Assembly (NCBI RefSeq): GCF_000364165.2 | Contig: NZ_CP097810.1 | Location: 372,001 to 436,000 of the forward strand | Reading direction: 5' to 3' | Origin: Clostridium sp. MD294 | GTDB taxonomy: Bacteria; Bacillota; Clostridia; Lachnospirales; Anaerotignaceae | DNA: 64,000 bases | Shown here: positions 44,102-52,068 of the stretch, in pieces | How positions within the stretch are numbered: the first letter of the stretch is position 1 | Layout of the letters: each line of letters starts with the position of its first letter | Notes under the pieces: generated by a model | What the model saw: only the letters and a program-made list of their open reading frames with translations | The model's database searches: none | Told to the model about the DNA's origin: nothing | Translations under genes and position numbers: made by a program

Positions 44102-44908
44102 CTACTTTAGTGCAATAATACCTGCCATATTTCCTCTTTCATTTCCCATTACTCTATGGGAATAAAACAAATCTGTATGACACATAGTACAAATATTAGA
44201 TAATTCAATATTTTTTTCTGGTACGCCACAATTTATTAAAATACGTTTATTTGTTTCCCACAAATCAATTTTATATCTTTCTGGTACAGTATCATTAATA
44301 ATAACATCATCTGCAAAATCTAGTTTTTGGCGAAACTCTTTTACAACAGGGTCATCTACTTGAAAACAGCATTGTCCTATAGATGGGCCAATTCCTGCAA
44401 TAACATATTTAGCATTTGTACCATAATTTTCTGTCATTTTTTCAATTGCTTTTTGTACAATACTATTTACAGTACCTCTCCAACCAGCGTGTACTGCACC
44501 AATTGCCTTATTTATAGGGTCTAAAAGTAATATAGGAGTACAGTCTGCCGAAAATACTGTTAATTGTATGCCTGGAATGTTTGTAATCAATCCATCTGTA
44601 TCTTTTATAACACTTTGTTTTGTCACTCCCATGCCTCTGTCCTGTTCTGTTACTACTCTAATATTTGTAGTATGTGTTTGATGACAAAGTACAAAACTAT
44701 TTTTATCAAAATCAAGTGTATTACAAATAATATCATAATTTTGTAATACTTTTTCTTTTTGTTCTCCTCTCGTAAAACTCATATTTAACTCTGCATAGAC
44801 ACCTGTACTTACACCCCCTAAACGTGTAGTAATACAATGTTTTACCATATTCGTATTTTCTAAATTTTGAAATGTAATATATTTTAAATTATTTTTTTGA
44901 CAAATCAT
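44102..44908 (-). CDS. pgeF: Peptidoglycan editing factor / multicopper-oxidase-like purine nucleosidase
   Basis: A 268-residue YfiH/YlmD-family protein. Motifs include C-H-Q-T-H-T-T, F-S-A-D-C-T-P-I-L-L, A-V-H-A-G-W-R-G-T-V and the late Y-S-H-R with C-T-M-C-H. Relatives remove misincorporated L-serine-containing muropeptide precursors or act on adenosine and related purines. The start follows AGGAGAAAAAT, 9 bp after the RNase HII-YraN fusion. Confidence 0.92.
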   Translation of the reverse strand: MICQKNNLKYITFQNLENTNMVKHCITTRLGGVSTGVYAELNMSFTRGEQKEKVLQNYDIICNTLDFDKNSFVLCHQTHTTNIRVVTEQDRGMGVTKQSVIKDTDGLITNIPGIQLTVFSADCTPILLLDPINKAIGAVHAGWRGTVNSIVQKAIEKMTENYGTNAKYVIAGIGPSIGQCCFQVDDPVVKEFRQKLDFADDVIINDTVPERYKIDLWETNKRILINCGVPEKNIELSNICTMCHTDLFYSHRVMGNERGNMAGIIALK

Positions 44909-44917
44909 ATTTTTCTC

Positions 44918-46060
44918 CTATTCTAGCCAAAAGGCGTTTTCTATATAACGAAAATAATATTTATTCTGTTTTTTCAATACTTCTGCTACATCAAAACGCA
45001 TATTTAAATCCATAACATTATTTTGTGCAATATAATGTTTTGCTGTTTGTATAATCTTTTTTTGTTTTTGTTTTGTAACTGCTTCACAAGGCTGACCATT
45101 TTTTTCTGTTTGGCGAAGTTTTACTTCTGTAAATACAATCATATTCTGTTTTTGTGCTATAATGTCAATTTCACCATATTCACTATAATAATTTTTTTCT
45201 AATATAGTATAGCCTATTTTTTGCATTTCTTTTACTGCTAACAGTTCTCCTTTTGTTCCCTTTGCTCTATTATCTAATTTTGTTTCATTTTGTTCTGTAG
45301 AAATTATATTTTTTATAAACGTTTTTCTATGTATAGCGCAAATGCCATATTGTTTAATTGCCTGTATATGTTCTTGTGAACCATATCCCTTATTTCTTTC
45401 AAAACCATATTGTGTATATAATTTTGAAAATTCTTCCATCATAGCATCTCTTGTTACTTTTGCAACAATACTTGCTGCTGCAATAGAAATGCTTTTACCA
45501 TCACCACCTATAATGCCCCTTTGAGGTATTGTAATATGAGGAATATGCACAGCATCAGCTAATACAAATTCTGGTGTAACAGAAAGCTTTGCTAATGTTT
45601 CTCTCATTGCCTCATAAGTTGCCTGCAATATATTGATTTCATCAATACGTTCTGCTGATACAACACCTACACTATAACAAATTGCTTTTTCGCATATCAC
45701 ATGATATAATTCTTGTCTTTTTTTAGCTGAAAGTTTTTTAGAGTCATTTACACCTTCTATTTTACAATTTTCAGGAAGTATAACTGCAGCTGTTACAACA
45801 GGACCAGCAAGAGGCCCTCTACCTACTTCATCAATTCCTGCAACAATATGATAACCTTTTTGATAACATTCTTTTTCAAATGTTAGCATAGTATCTAGTC
45901 GTAACTGTTCTTTTTGATAAGCTTCTATTCTTTTTTGATATTGGCAGAGTATATTTTGTACTCCCTTTCTTGTATCATATTGATATTGACAAATAAGAGC
46001 AGAAATCTCTTGTACTGATGCAGATAAAAACTTAGTTTTTATTTTGCTTATGCTTTCCAC
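44918..46060 (-). CDS. rnhB: Fused ribonuclease HII and YraN/UPF0102 endonuclease-like protein
   Basis: A 380-residue fusion. Residues about 1-252 are RNase HII, which removes ribonucleotides from DNA: G-I-D-E-V-G-R-G-P-L-A-G holds D77 and E78, and A-D-A at D170 and D188 complete the active site. Residues about 262-378 are a YraN/UPF0102 domain of restriction-endonuclease-like fold with G-E-I-D-I-I (D299), E312 and K314. These two are normally adjacent separate genes; here the reading frame is continuous through a short polar linker. GTG start with GGAGG upstream. Loss of a stop codon would explain the fusion, though sequencing error cannot be excluded. Confidence 0.93.
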   Translation of the reverse strand: MESISKIKTKFLSASVQEISALICQYQYDTRKGVQNILCQYQKRIEAYQKEQLRLDTMLTFEKECYQKGYHIVAGIDEVGRGPLAGPVVTAAVILPENCKIEGVNDSKKLSAKKRQELYHVICEKAICYSVGVVSAERIDEINILQATYEAMRETLAKLSVTPEFVLADAVHIPHITIPQRGIIGGDGKSISIAAASIVAKVTRDAMMEEFSKLYTQYGFERNKGYGSQEHIQAIKQYGICAIHRKTFIKNIISTEQNETKLDNRAKGTKGELLAVKEMQKIGYTILEKNYYSEYGEIDIIAQKQNMIVFTEVKLRQTEKNGQPCEAVTKQKQKKIIQTAKHYIAQNNVMDLNMRFDVAEVLKKQNKYYFRYIENAFWLE

Positions 46061-46098
46061 ATTGATACCTCCTTTTTATATAAATACTTTGTTTTAAT

Positions 46099-46107
46099 AG
46101 TATATCA
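46099..46107 (-). promoter_or_regulatory. Extended -10 candidate for the rnhB-pgeF operon
   Basis: Minus strand TGA-TATACT, 39 bp before the GTG start; the -35 region is only a T run. Confidence 0.4.
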
Positions 46108-46190
46108 CATATTTGATTTCTAAAAAATAGTAAGTGATAACATTCAGAACAGTATCATAGTGAAAATATAGCACTTTTTATAAAAAAATA

Positions 46191-46221
46191 TTGACTTAAA
46201 GTACACTTTAAGGAGTATAAT
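46191..46221 (+). promoter_or_regulatory. MerR-type promoter/operator of the aldo/keto reductase operon
   Basis: TTGACT (46191-46196) and TATAAT (46216-46221) are separated by 19 bp, and the spacer holds a perfect palindrome CTTAAAGT-AC-ACTTTAAG (46195-46212). Over-long spacers with a centred inverted repeat of this kind are the hallmark of MerR-family control, and CTTAAAGT-type arms are known for MerR regulators of reductase genes. No merR gene lies in the window. Confidence 0.75.
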
Positions 46222-46266
46222 AGTTGTACTACAGTAAAAATAGCTTTACACAAAGGAGGAAACAAT

Positions 46267-47397
46267 ATGGTTCATAAAAGTTTTAAACAATTAAAATTGT
46301 CAGCACTTGGTATGGGTTCTATGCGTTTACCTTTGGTAGAAGAAAATAATGCAAAAATAGATGAACAAAAAACAGAAGAAATAATTGCTTATGCTATGAA
46401 AAATGGTATTAATTATTATGATACGGCTTGGGGCTATCACAATGGAAATTCAGAAATTGTAATAGGAAATATATTGAACAAATACCCTCGTGAAAAATAC
46501 TACTTAGCAACAAAATTTCCAGGCTATGATGTTTCCAATATGGATAAAGTAGAACAAATTTTTGAAAAACAGCTTGAAAAGTGCAAAGTAGATTATTTTG
46601 ATTTTTATTTATTTCATAATGTATGTGAATTAAATATTGAACAATATCTTGATGAAAAGTATAAAATACACGAATATCTTATGAAACAAAAACAAAATGG
46701 TAGAATTCATTATTTAGGATTTTCTGTACATGGTAGTTATGATGTTATGAAACGCTTTTTAGAAAAGTATGGAAAAGATATGGAATTTTGCCAAATACAG
46801 TTAAATTACATAGATTTATCATTTCAACATGCAGATGATAAAATAGAACTTTTAAAACAATATAATATTCCTATTTGGGTAATGGAACCTCTTAGAGGTG
46901 GTAAACTTTGTAAACTTTCTGGAAATGACACAAAAACATTAAAACAGTTTAGACCAGAGGCAGATGCTACAGAATGGGCATTTCGATTTTTGCAGAGTAT
47001 ACCAGAAGTAACTATGATACTTTCTGGTATGTCTTCTTTGGAACAGTTAAAACAAAATATACAAATATTTCAAACAGAAAAACCATTAAATAAAACGGAA
47101 AAACAAGCATTATTTACTATTGCTGATGGTATGTTAAATGGAAAATTGCCTTGTACTTCCTGTCATTATTGTACAACACATTGTCCTCAGCAATTAGACA
47201 TTCCTCGCCTTCTAGAACTTTATAATGAATATTGTTTTACAGGCGGCGGATTTATCGCCCCTATGGTAGTTGGAACACTTCCAGAACAAAAACGTCCAAG
47301 TGCTTGCATAGCTTGTAAAAGCTGTGAAGCAGTTTGTCCTCAACAAATCAAAATATCAGAAGCACTTGCTGATTTTACGTCAAAATTAAAATCATAA
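46267..47397 (+). CDS. Aldo/keto reductase with C-terminal 4Fe-4S ferredoxin domain
   Basis: A 376-residue fusion of an aldo/keto-reductase TIM barrel (about 5-290) with a ferredoxin-type tail. D-T-A-W-G-Y (about 57-62), the catalytic Lys in A-T-K-F-P and L-F-H-N-V match the AKR active site. The tail carries C-T-S-C-H-Y-C-T-T-H-C-P and C-I-A-C-K-S-C-E-A-V-C-P, enough cysteines for two 4Fe-4S clusters. Such enzymes are abundant in anaerobic Firmicutes; substrates are mostly unknown. It starts behind AAAGGAGG and the MerR-type promoter and is followed 22 bp later by a flavodoxin-like gene. Confidence 0.92.
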   Translation: MVHKSFKQLKLSALGMGSMRLPLVEENNAKIDEQKTEEIIAYAMKNGINYYDTAWGYHNGNSEIVIGNILNKYPREKYYLATKFPGYDVSNMDKVEQIFEKQLEKCKVDYFDFYLFHNVCELNIEQYLDEKYKIHEYLMKQKQNGRIHYLGFSVHGSYDVMKRFLEKYGKDMEFCQIQLNYIDLSFQHADDKIELLKQYNIPIWVMEPLRGGKLCKLSGNDTKTLKQFRPEADATEWAFRFLQSIPEVTMILSGMSSLEQLKQNIQIFQTEKPLNKTEKQALFTIADGMLNGKLPCTSCHYCTTHCPQQLDIPRLLELYNEYCFTGGGFIAPMVVGTLPEQKRPSACIACKSCEAVCPQQIKISEALADFTSKLKS

Positions 47398-47419
47398 TAT
47401 TATATAAGGAGAGAAAAAA

Positions 47420-48037
47420 ATGAATGTATTATTAATCAATGGTAGTCCTCACAAAAATGGAGCTGGTTTTACAGCTTTAAGTGAAATGGAAAAGGTATTT
47501 CAAAAAAACAGTATTGATACAGAATTAATACAGTTAGGAAGTCAAGCAGTGAGAGGTTGTATGGCTTGCAACTATTGTGCATCACATGGTAAATGTGCCA
47601 TTGATGATATTGTAAATGAAATTGCACCAAAATTTGAAAAAGCAGATGGTATTGTTGTTTCTAGTCCTGTTTATTATGCTTCTGCAAATGCAACACTTAT
47701 TGCATTTTTAGACAGACTTTTTTATAGTACTTCTTTTGATAAAACAATGAAAGTAGGAGCAAGTGTTGTTACGGCAAGAAGAGGCGGCTTATCTGCTACA
47801 TTTGATGAACTAAACAAATATTTCACTATATCTAATATGCCTATAGCACCTAGTCAATATTGGAATAGCGTACATGGCAATAGTGCTGAAGAAGCATCAC
47901 AAGATAAAGAAGGACTTCAAACAATGCGTTTATTAGCAGAAAATATGTCATTTTTAATCAAAAGTATTTCACTAGGAAAACAGAAATATGGTTTACCTAA
48001 AAAAGAAGAAAAAATTGCTACAAGTTTTATTAGATAA
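47420..48037 (+). CDS. NAD(P)H-dependent flavodoxin-fold oxidoreductase
   Basis: A 205-residue NADPH-dependent FMN reductase/iron-sulfur-flavoprotein-like protein. The FMN-binding phosphate loop N-G-S-P-H-K-N-G-A is at residues 6-14, and C-M-A-C-N-Y-C-A-S-H-G-K-C (about 47-59) resembles the compact cysteine motif of iron-sulfur flavoproteins. S-S-P-V-Y-Y-A-S and the G-A-S-V-V-T-A-R-R-G-G flavin region follow. It is 22 bp behind the aldo/keto reductase and likely shares its MerR-type promoter, suggesting a linked redox stress function. Confidence 0.9.
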   Translation: MNVLLINGSPHKNGAGFTALSEMEKVFQKNSIDTELIQLGSQAVRGCMACNYCASHGKCAIDDIVNEIAPKFEKADGIVVSSPVYYASANATLIAFLDRLFYSTSFDKTMKVGASVVTARRGGLSATFDELNKYFTISNMPIAPSQYWNSVHGNSAEEASQDKEGLQTMRLLAENMSFLIKSISLGKQKYGLPKKEEKIATSFIR

Positions 48038-48068
48038 AATACTAGCAATATGTAAGAGGTGATAATAT

Positions 48069-48113
48069 TTGAAACGTTGCATTGTAGTATCTGGAATAGT
48101 TACAAAAAAATAA
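48069..48113 (+). CDS. Leader peptide of the Vat-type acetyltransferase gene (14 codons)
   Basis: A 14-codon ORF, reading M-K-R-C-I-V-V-S-G-I-V-T-K-K, begins at TTG. Its Shine-Dalgarno AGAGGTGAT (48055-48063) is nearly complementary to the 16S rRNA end and well spaced. It stops 23 bp before the acetyltransferase start. Bases 48090-48100, inside its codons, are the exact complement of 48140-48150 in the acetyltransferase gene. Short leaders with I-V-V/I-F-V-I-like stretches serve as drug-dependent stalling peptides for some resistance genes, so a regulatory role is inferred. Confidence 0.55.
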   Translation: MKRCIVVSGIVTKK

Positions 48114-48150
48114 CATGATAATAAAGGAGAAATATTATGACTATTCCAGA
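48090..48150 (+). promoter_or_regulatory. Candidate translational attenuator hairpin
   Basis: TCTGGAATAGT (48090-48100) in the leader ORF pairs perfectly with ACTATTCCAGA (48140-48150), codons 2 to 5 of the acetyltransferase gene. Two more pairs (one G-U) reach into the ATG, and the AAGGAG site lies in the enclosed 39-base loop. A ribosome halted on the leader would unpair the 5' arm and free the start region. Confidence 0.6.
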
Positions 48151-48763
48151 AAAAATATATCCTCGTACAAGAGATACACAAACAATTTATTTAAAAAATG
48201 TCATTACAAATACAAATATCATTGTTGGAGAATATACTATATACAATGATTTTGTAAATAACCCTATATTATTTGAAAAAAATAATGTATTATACCACTA
48301 TCCTATCAATCATGATAAATTAATAATAGGAAAATTTTGTTCTATTGCTTGTGGTGCTCGTTTTTTGTTCAACAGTGCTAACCACAGTTTATATTCTCTA
48401 TCTAGTTATCCATTTCCTATTTTTTATGAGCAATGGAGACTGGACAGTAAAAATGTAGTAGATGCTTGGGATAATAAAGGAGATATTGTTATTGGAAATG
48501 ATGTTTGGATTGGTTATGAAGCAGTGATATTAGCTGGTGTCACAATAGGAGATGGTGCTATTATTGGAACACGTGCAGTTGTTACAAAAGATGTACCTCC
48601 TTATACTATAGTAGCTGGTGTGCCTGCAAAAATAATACGAAAACGTTATTCAGACGAAATCATTTCTGAATTACTTCATATCAAATGGTGGAACTGGGAA
48701 AAACAAAAAATTGCTCAAAATATCAAAGCAATACAACAAGGAAATATACAACAACTAAAATAA
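48137..48763 (+). CDS. Vat-type xenobiotic O-acetyltransferase
   Basis: A 208-residue left-handed beta-helix acetyltransferase of the Vat/CatB (XAT) group, which acetylates streptogramin A or chloramphenicol with acetyl-CoA. Shared with Vat proteins are V-G-E-Y-T-I-Y, L-I-I-G-K-F-C-S-I, N-S-A-N-H-S (catalytic-type His about 77), the hexapeptide repeats I-G-N-D-V-W-I-G and I-G-D-G-A-I-I-G, V-T-K-D-V-P-P-Y-T-I-V-A-G-V-P and the C-terminal W-W-N-W. The long match to Vat is good, but whether it gives drug resistance here or acts on another acceptor is unproven. It sits behind a leader ORF and hairpin and ends at a strong terminator. Confidence 0.88.
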   Translation: MTIPEKIYPRTRDTQTIYLKNVITNTNIIVGEYTIYNDFVNNPILFEKNNVLYHYPINHDKLIIGKFCSIACGARFLFNSANHSLYSLSSYPFPIFYEQWRLDSKNVVDAWDNKGDIVIGNDVWIGYEAVILAGVTIGDGAIIGTRAVVTKDVPPYTIVAGVPAKIIRKRYSDEIISELLHIKWWNWEKQKIAQNIKAIQQGNIQQLK

Positions 48764-48768
48764 AATAT

Positions 48769-48799
48769 AGCAGGAAATCTTTTTTGATTTCCTGCTTTT
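48769..48799 (+). terminator. Terminator after the acetyltransferase
   Basis: A perfect 11-bp stem AGCAGGAAATC/GATTTCCTGCT with a T-only loop and TTTC tail. Confidence 0.85.
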
Positions 48800-48921
48800 C
48801 ACTATATTGAAAAAGTATTTGTATATTTGACATTCAAATTTCTCCTACTTTTCTTTTAGGAAATTACTTAATTAAAACTTTTATTAATATCAAATATACT
48901 TACCAAATTAGGAGGGAAAAT

Positions 48922-50067
48922 ATGAATTATCGTAAACTTGGCAAAACAGGTTTAGAAGTAAGTGAAATTGGTTTTGGCTGTGAGGGTTTTTTAGAAAAAA
49001 ATGATGCTTTTACAAACGAAATGTTTTCTCTTGCTTTAGAGCATGGTGTAAACTGTATGGATATGTACAGTCCTAATCCAGATTTACATAGACGTGTTGG
49101 AAAACTCATTCATAATCAAAGAGAAAAATTTATATTACAGGGACATTTGTGTACTATATGGCAAAATGAACAATACAAAGCAACACGAAATATTACAGAA
49201 GTAAAAACAGCATTTGAAACAATGCTCAAAAATTTAAATACAGACTATATAGACATTGGCATGATACATTATGTAGACTCTCTTAATACTTGGAAACAAA
49301 TTGCAGAAGGGGAAATAATGAAATATGCACTAGAATTAAAATCACAGTGTAAAATAAAACACATTGGCATAAGCAGCCACAATCCTATTGTAGCTTTGGA
49401 AGCAGTAAACAGTGGATATATTGAAGTACTTATGTTTAGTGTTAATCCTTGTTATGACTTACTTCCACCAGATGAAGATGTTGAAAAACTATGGGCTCAA
49501 TCCAGTTATGAAAAACCACTTTTCAATTTAGATCCACAAAGAGAAAAATTATACGAAACTTGTCAGCGTTTAGGTATTGGTATTACTGTTATGAAAGCAT
49601 TTGGAGGAGGAGATTTACTTTCAGAATATTCTCCAGCAGGAAAAGCCATGACACCTAGTCAATGTATACATTATGCTTTAACACGTCCTGCTGTCGCTAC
49701 TGTGTTTTCTGGTGTTCGTAGTATAGAAGATTTAAAAAATTCACTACATTATGAATATGCTAGTGAAAAAGAAAAAGATTATGCTACTGTTTTCTCTACA
49801 TTTAATAACATAAGCTGGCAGGGACATTGTATGTATTGTGGACATTGTGCTCCTTGTACAAAACAAATTGATATAGCCTCTGTTACAAAATTTTTAAATT
49901 TAGCAAAAGCACAATGTGAAATTCCTGAAACTGTTTTTCAGCATTATATGGCTTTAAACGCCAAAGCAGGAGATTGTATAGAGTGTGGTGCTTGTGAAAA
50001 ACGATGTCCTTTTAACGTTAATATTATAGAAAACATGAAACAAGCAAAAAAACTATTTAAGCAATAA
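48922..50067 (+). CDS. Second aldo/keto reductase with C-terminal 4Fe-4S domain
   Basis: A 381-residue aldo/keto reductase-ferredoxin fusion. The N-terminus, Y-R-K-L-G-K-T-G-L-E-V-S-E-I-G-F-G, is typical; D-M-Y-S-P holds the likely active-site Tyr; the tail has C-M-Y-C-G-H-C-A-P-C and C-I-E-C-G-A-C-E-K-R-C-P for two clusters. The expected active-site Lys position near residue 75 is replaced by a glutamine-containing L-Q-G-H segment, so the catalytic centre differs from the first copy. It is separated from the Vat-type gene by a terminator; no clear promoter was found. The start follows AGGAGG. Confidence 0.88.
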   Translation: MNYRKLGKTGLEVSEIGFGCEGFLEKNDAFTNEMFSLALEHGVNCMDMYSPNPDLHRRVGKLIHNQREKFILQGHLCTIWQNEQYKATRNITEVKTAFETMLKNLNTDYIDIGMIHYVDSLNTWKQIAEGEIMKYALELKSQCKIKHIGISSHNPIVALEAVNSGYIEVLMFSVNPCYDLLPPDEDVEKLWAQSSYEKPLFNLDPQREKLYETCQRLGIGITVMKAFGGGDLLSEYSPAGKAMTPSQCIHYALTRPAVATVFSGVRSIEDLKNSLHYEYASEKEKDYATVFSTFNNISWQGHCMYCGHCAPCTKQIDIASVTKFLNLAKAQCEIPETVFQHYMALNAKAGDCIECGACEKRCPFNVNIIENMKQAKKLFKQ

Positions 50068-50107
50068 AATATCGTACATTAAAATATTGTATATTCTTAT
50101 GTATTCA

Positions 50108-50136
50108 TTTACAAAGTAGTATGATTTTGATATAAT
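50108..50136 (+). promoter_or_regulatory. Promoter of the His/Cys-rich secreted protein gene
   Basis: TTTACA (50108-50113), a 17-bp spacer and an extended TGA-TATAAT -10 box (50131-50136), 56 bp before the start codon. Confidence 0.75.
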
Positions 50137-50191
50137 GTGAATATAATGAAATATTTCATATTATTAAAAATGCAGAAAGGAGGCGTTTGTT

Positions 50192-50470
50192 ATGAATATT
50201 AAAAAATTACTTGCAGTAGGAGCAGTTGTTGCAATGTCATCTGCTTTTGCTATGCCAGCATTTGCACATGGACATCACAGAAGAACACAGGCTACTGTAA
50301 ATTATCCAGCTATTTGTACTATAGAAGGCTGTACAGAACCAGGTCGTCATGTACATGATGGCGTAGACTATTGTGGTTATGACCACGGCTGTGGATATTG
50401 TGACGGTTCTTGTGTAACACAAAGCAATTATGGTTATGGTTGTGGTGGAGGACATCACGGTTGTCACTAA
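50192..50470 (+). CDS. Small secreted His/Cys/Gly-rich protein
   Basis: A 92-residue exported protein. A classical signal peptide ends at A-F-A (residues 1-25), leaving a mature chain of about 67 residues with nine cysteines and about ten histidines: H-G-H-H-R-R at the new N-terminus, a C-x-x-x-G-C segment, H-V-H-D-G and C-G-x-x-H-G-C-G-x-C-D-G-x-C, and a tail of G-G-G-H-H-G-C-H. This composition suggests metal binding outside the cell, but no family was recognised. The start has AAAGGAGG and there is a dedicated promoter and terminator, so it is a well-expressed single-gene unit. Confidence 0.8.
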   Translation: MNIKKLLAVGAVVAMSSAFAMPAFAHGHHRRTQATVNYPAICTIEGCTEPGRHVHDGVDYCGYDHGCGYCDGSCVTQSNYGYGCGGGHHGCH

Positions 50471-50521
50471 TCAAAACAATAATTTAAAATTATGACATTT
50501 TATATACTTTAGCAGAATAAT

Positions 50522-50556
50522 AAGAACGAATGTCAATACAACATTCGTTCTTTTCA
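50522..50556. terminator. Bidirectional terminator
   Basis: A 12-bp stem AAGAACGAATGT/ACATTCGTTCTT with a 7-base loop and TTTT tail, between the secreted-protein gene and the convergent 23S rRNA methyltransferase gene. Confidence 0.85.
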
Positions 50557-50564
50557 TTTTATTT

Positions 50565-51920
50565 TTATATTTTTTTCATACTCACTACTGTTTCTACATG
50601 TACTGTTCTTGGAAACTGATTGACTAATTTTACTCTTTCTATACTATAGTTATTTTGTTGAAAAATTTGCAAATCTCTTGCCAAAGAACTAGGTTTACAA
50701 GAAACATAAATAATTTCTGGAGCATCAAAACCAATAATTTTATCAATGGCTTTGGTATGAATACCATCTCTAGGAGGGTCTAATATTATCAAATCTGGTT
50801 TTTCATTTAATTCTTCTATTTTTTTTAGTACATCACCTGCTATAAATTCACAATTTAATAATTCATTTCTTTTAGCATTTTCATAAGCTGCTGCAACTGC
50901 TTCTTCTACTAATTCTATACCTATTACTTTTTTAGACTGTTCGGCCATAATTTGAGCAATCGTACCTGTGCCACAGTACAAGTCAAACACAATTTTATTT
51001 TTGACATCTCCAGCAAATTCTTTTACAATTTCATACAATTTTTCTGCTCCTTTTGAATTTGTTTGAAAAAAAGAAAATGCAGAAACTTTAAATTCTAAAT
51101 CAAGCAGTTTTTCTATAAAATAATCTCTACCATATAATACCTCTGTTTTATCACTCTGTACAATATCAGCTAATCCATCATTTTTAGTATGTAGTATACC
51201 ACAGATATTGCCTTCTAATGTTAAACACAGTAGTTGTTTTTGATATTCCTCTAATGAAAAACAAATTTCTGATGTTGTTACTAAATTTACTAATATTTCT
51301 CCTGTTGCTTCTCCTTTTCTCACTACTAAATGTCTTAACACACCATCATGACGTGCTTTATGATAAAAAGGAATATTTCTTTTTTGAAAAAAATGTAATG
51401 TTGCATCAATTATTTTTAAAAAATCACTATCTACAATATTACAGTCTGTCAATGTTACTACTTCGTAATAACTCTGTCTTTTTCTCATGCCTAATGCTAA
51501 ATTGCCACCCTTTTGTTCATCTCCAAATGAAAATTCACATTTGTTACGATATGCTTTTTGTTTTGGAGAAGATAATATTCCTTCCCAACTTTTTACAATA
51601 ATATTTGCTTGCTCCAGTAATGTTTTTACTTGTTTTTCTTTCATAGCAATTTCTGATGCAATATCCATATTTTGATAAGTGCAACCCCCGCAAAGCGAAA
51701 AATGAGGACACTCTGATGGTTGTTCAAAAGGAGATTTTTGTAACACTTTTTCTAATTTTGCCTCTATGCCACTACTTCTTTTTTTTGTAATACGTGCTTC
51801 TATTTTTTGTTTTGGTAAAACATTTTTTACAACTACTTTTTGTCCTTCTATATATCCAATCCCTTTATTGGGAAATAATACTTCTTCTATGTCTAATACA
51901 ATGCTATCATTTTTTTTCAT
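50565..51920 (-). CDS. 23S rRNA (uracil-C5)-methyltransferase, RlmD/RlmCD family
   Basis: A 451-residue class I methyltransferase of the TrmA/RumA group, forming m5U in 23S rRNA. An N-terminal TRAM RNA-binding domain (about 1-60) precedes a four-cysteine iron-sulfur motif C-P-H-F-S-L-C-G-G-C. The catalytic domain has D-L-Y-C-G-T-G-T-I-A (SAM), D-P-P-R-D-G and V-S-C-K-P (nucleophile Cys). In Gram-positives one RlmCD enzyme modifies both U747 and U1939; whether this copy is dual-specific cannot be read from sequence. Confidence 0.93.
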   Translation of the reverse strand: MKKNDSIVLDIEEVLFPNKGIGYIEGQKVVVKNVLPKQKIEARITKKRSSGIEAKLEKVLQKSPFEQPSECPHFSLCGGCTYQNMDIASEIAMKEKQVKTLLEQANIIVKSWEGILSSPKQKAYRNKCEFSFGDEQKGGNLALGMRKRQSYYEVVTLTDCNIVDSDFLKIIDATLHFFQKRNIPFYHKARHDGVLRHLVVRKGEATGEILVNLVTTSEICFSLEEYQKQLLCLTLEGNICGILHTKNDGLADIVQSDKTEVLYGRDYFIEKLLDLEFKVSAFSFFQTNSKGAEKLYEIVKEFAGDVKNKIVFDLYCGTGTIAQIMAEQSKKVIGIELVEEAVAAAYENAKRNELLNCEFIAGDVLKKIEELNEKPDLIILDPPRDGIHTKAIDKIIGFDAPEIIYVSCKPSSLARDLQIFQQNNYSIERVKLVNQFPRTVHVETVVSMKKI

Positions 51921-52068
51921 ATGTGTCCCTCCAAAAAAAGCCTACAAAATATTTGTATTTTAATATAAATTATGTTATACTTGTTACGGTAAATGAATAC
52001 CTTTATGTAATACGAATGATTGTAACACAAAAAACTACGATTAAAATAGAATGGGAGTGTAAAATTTA

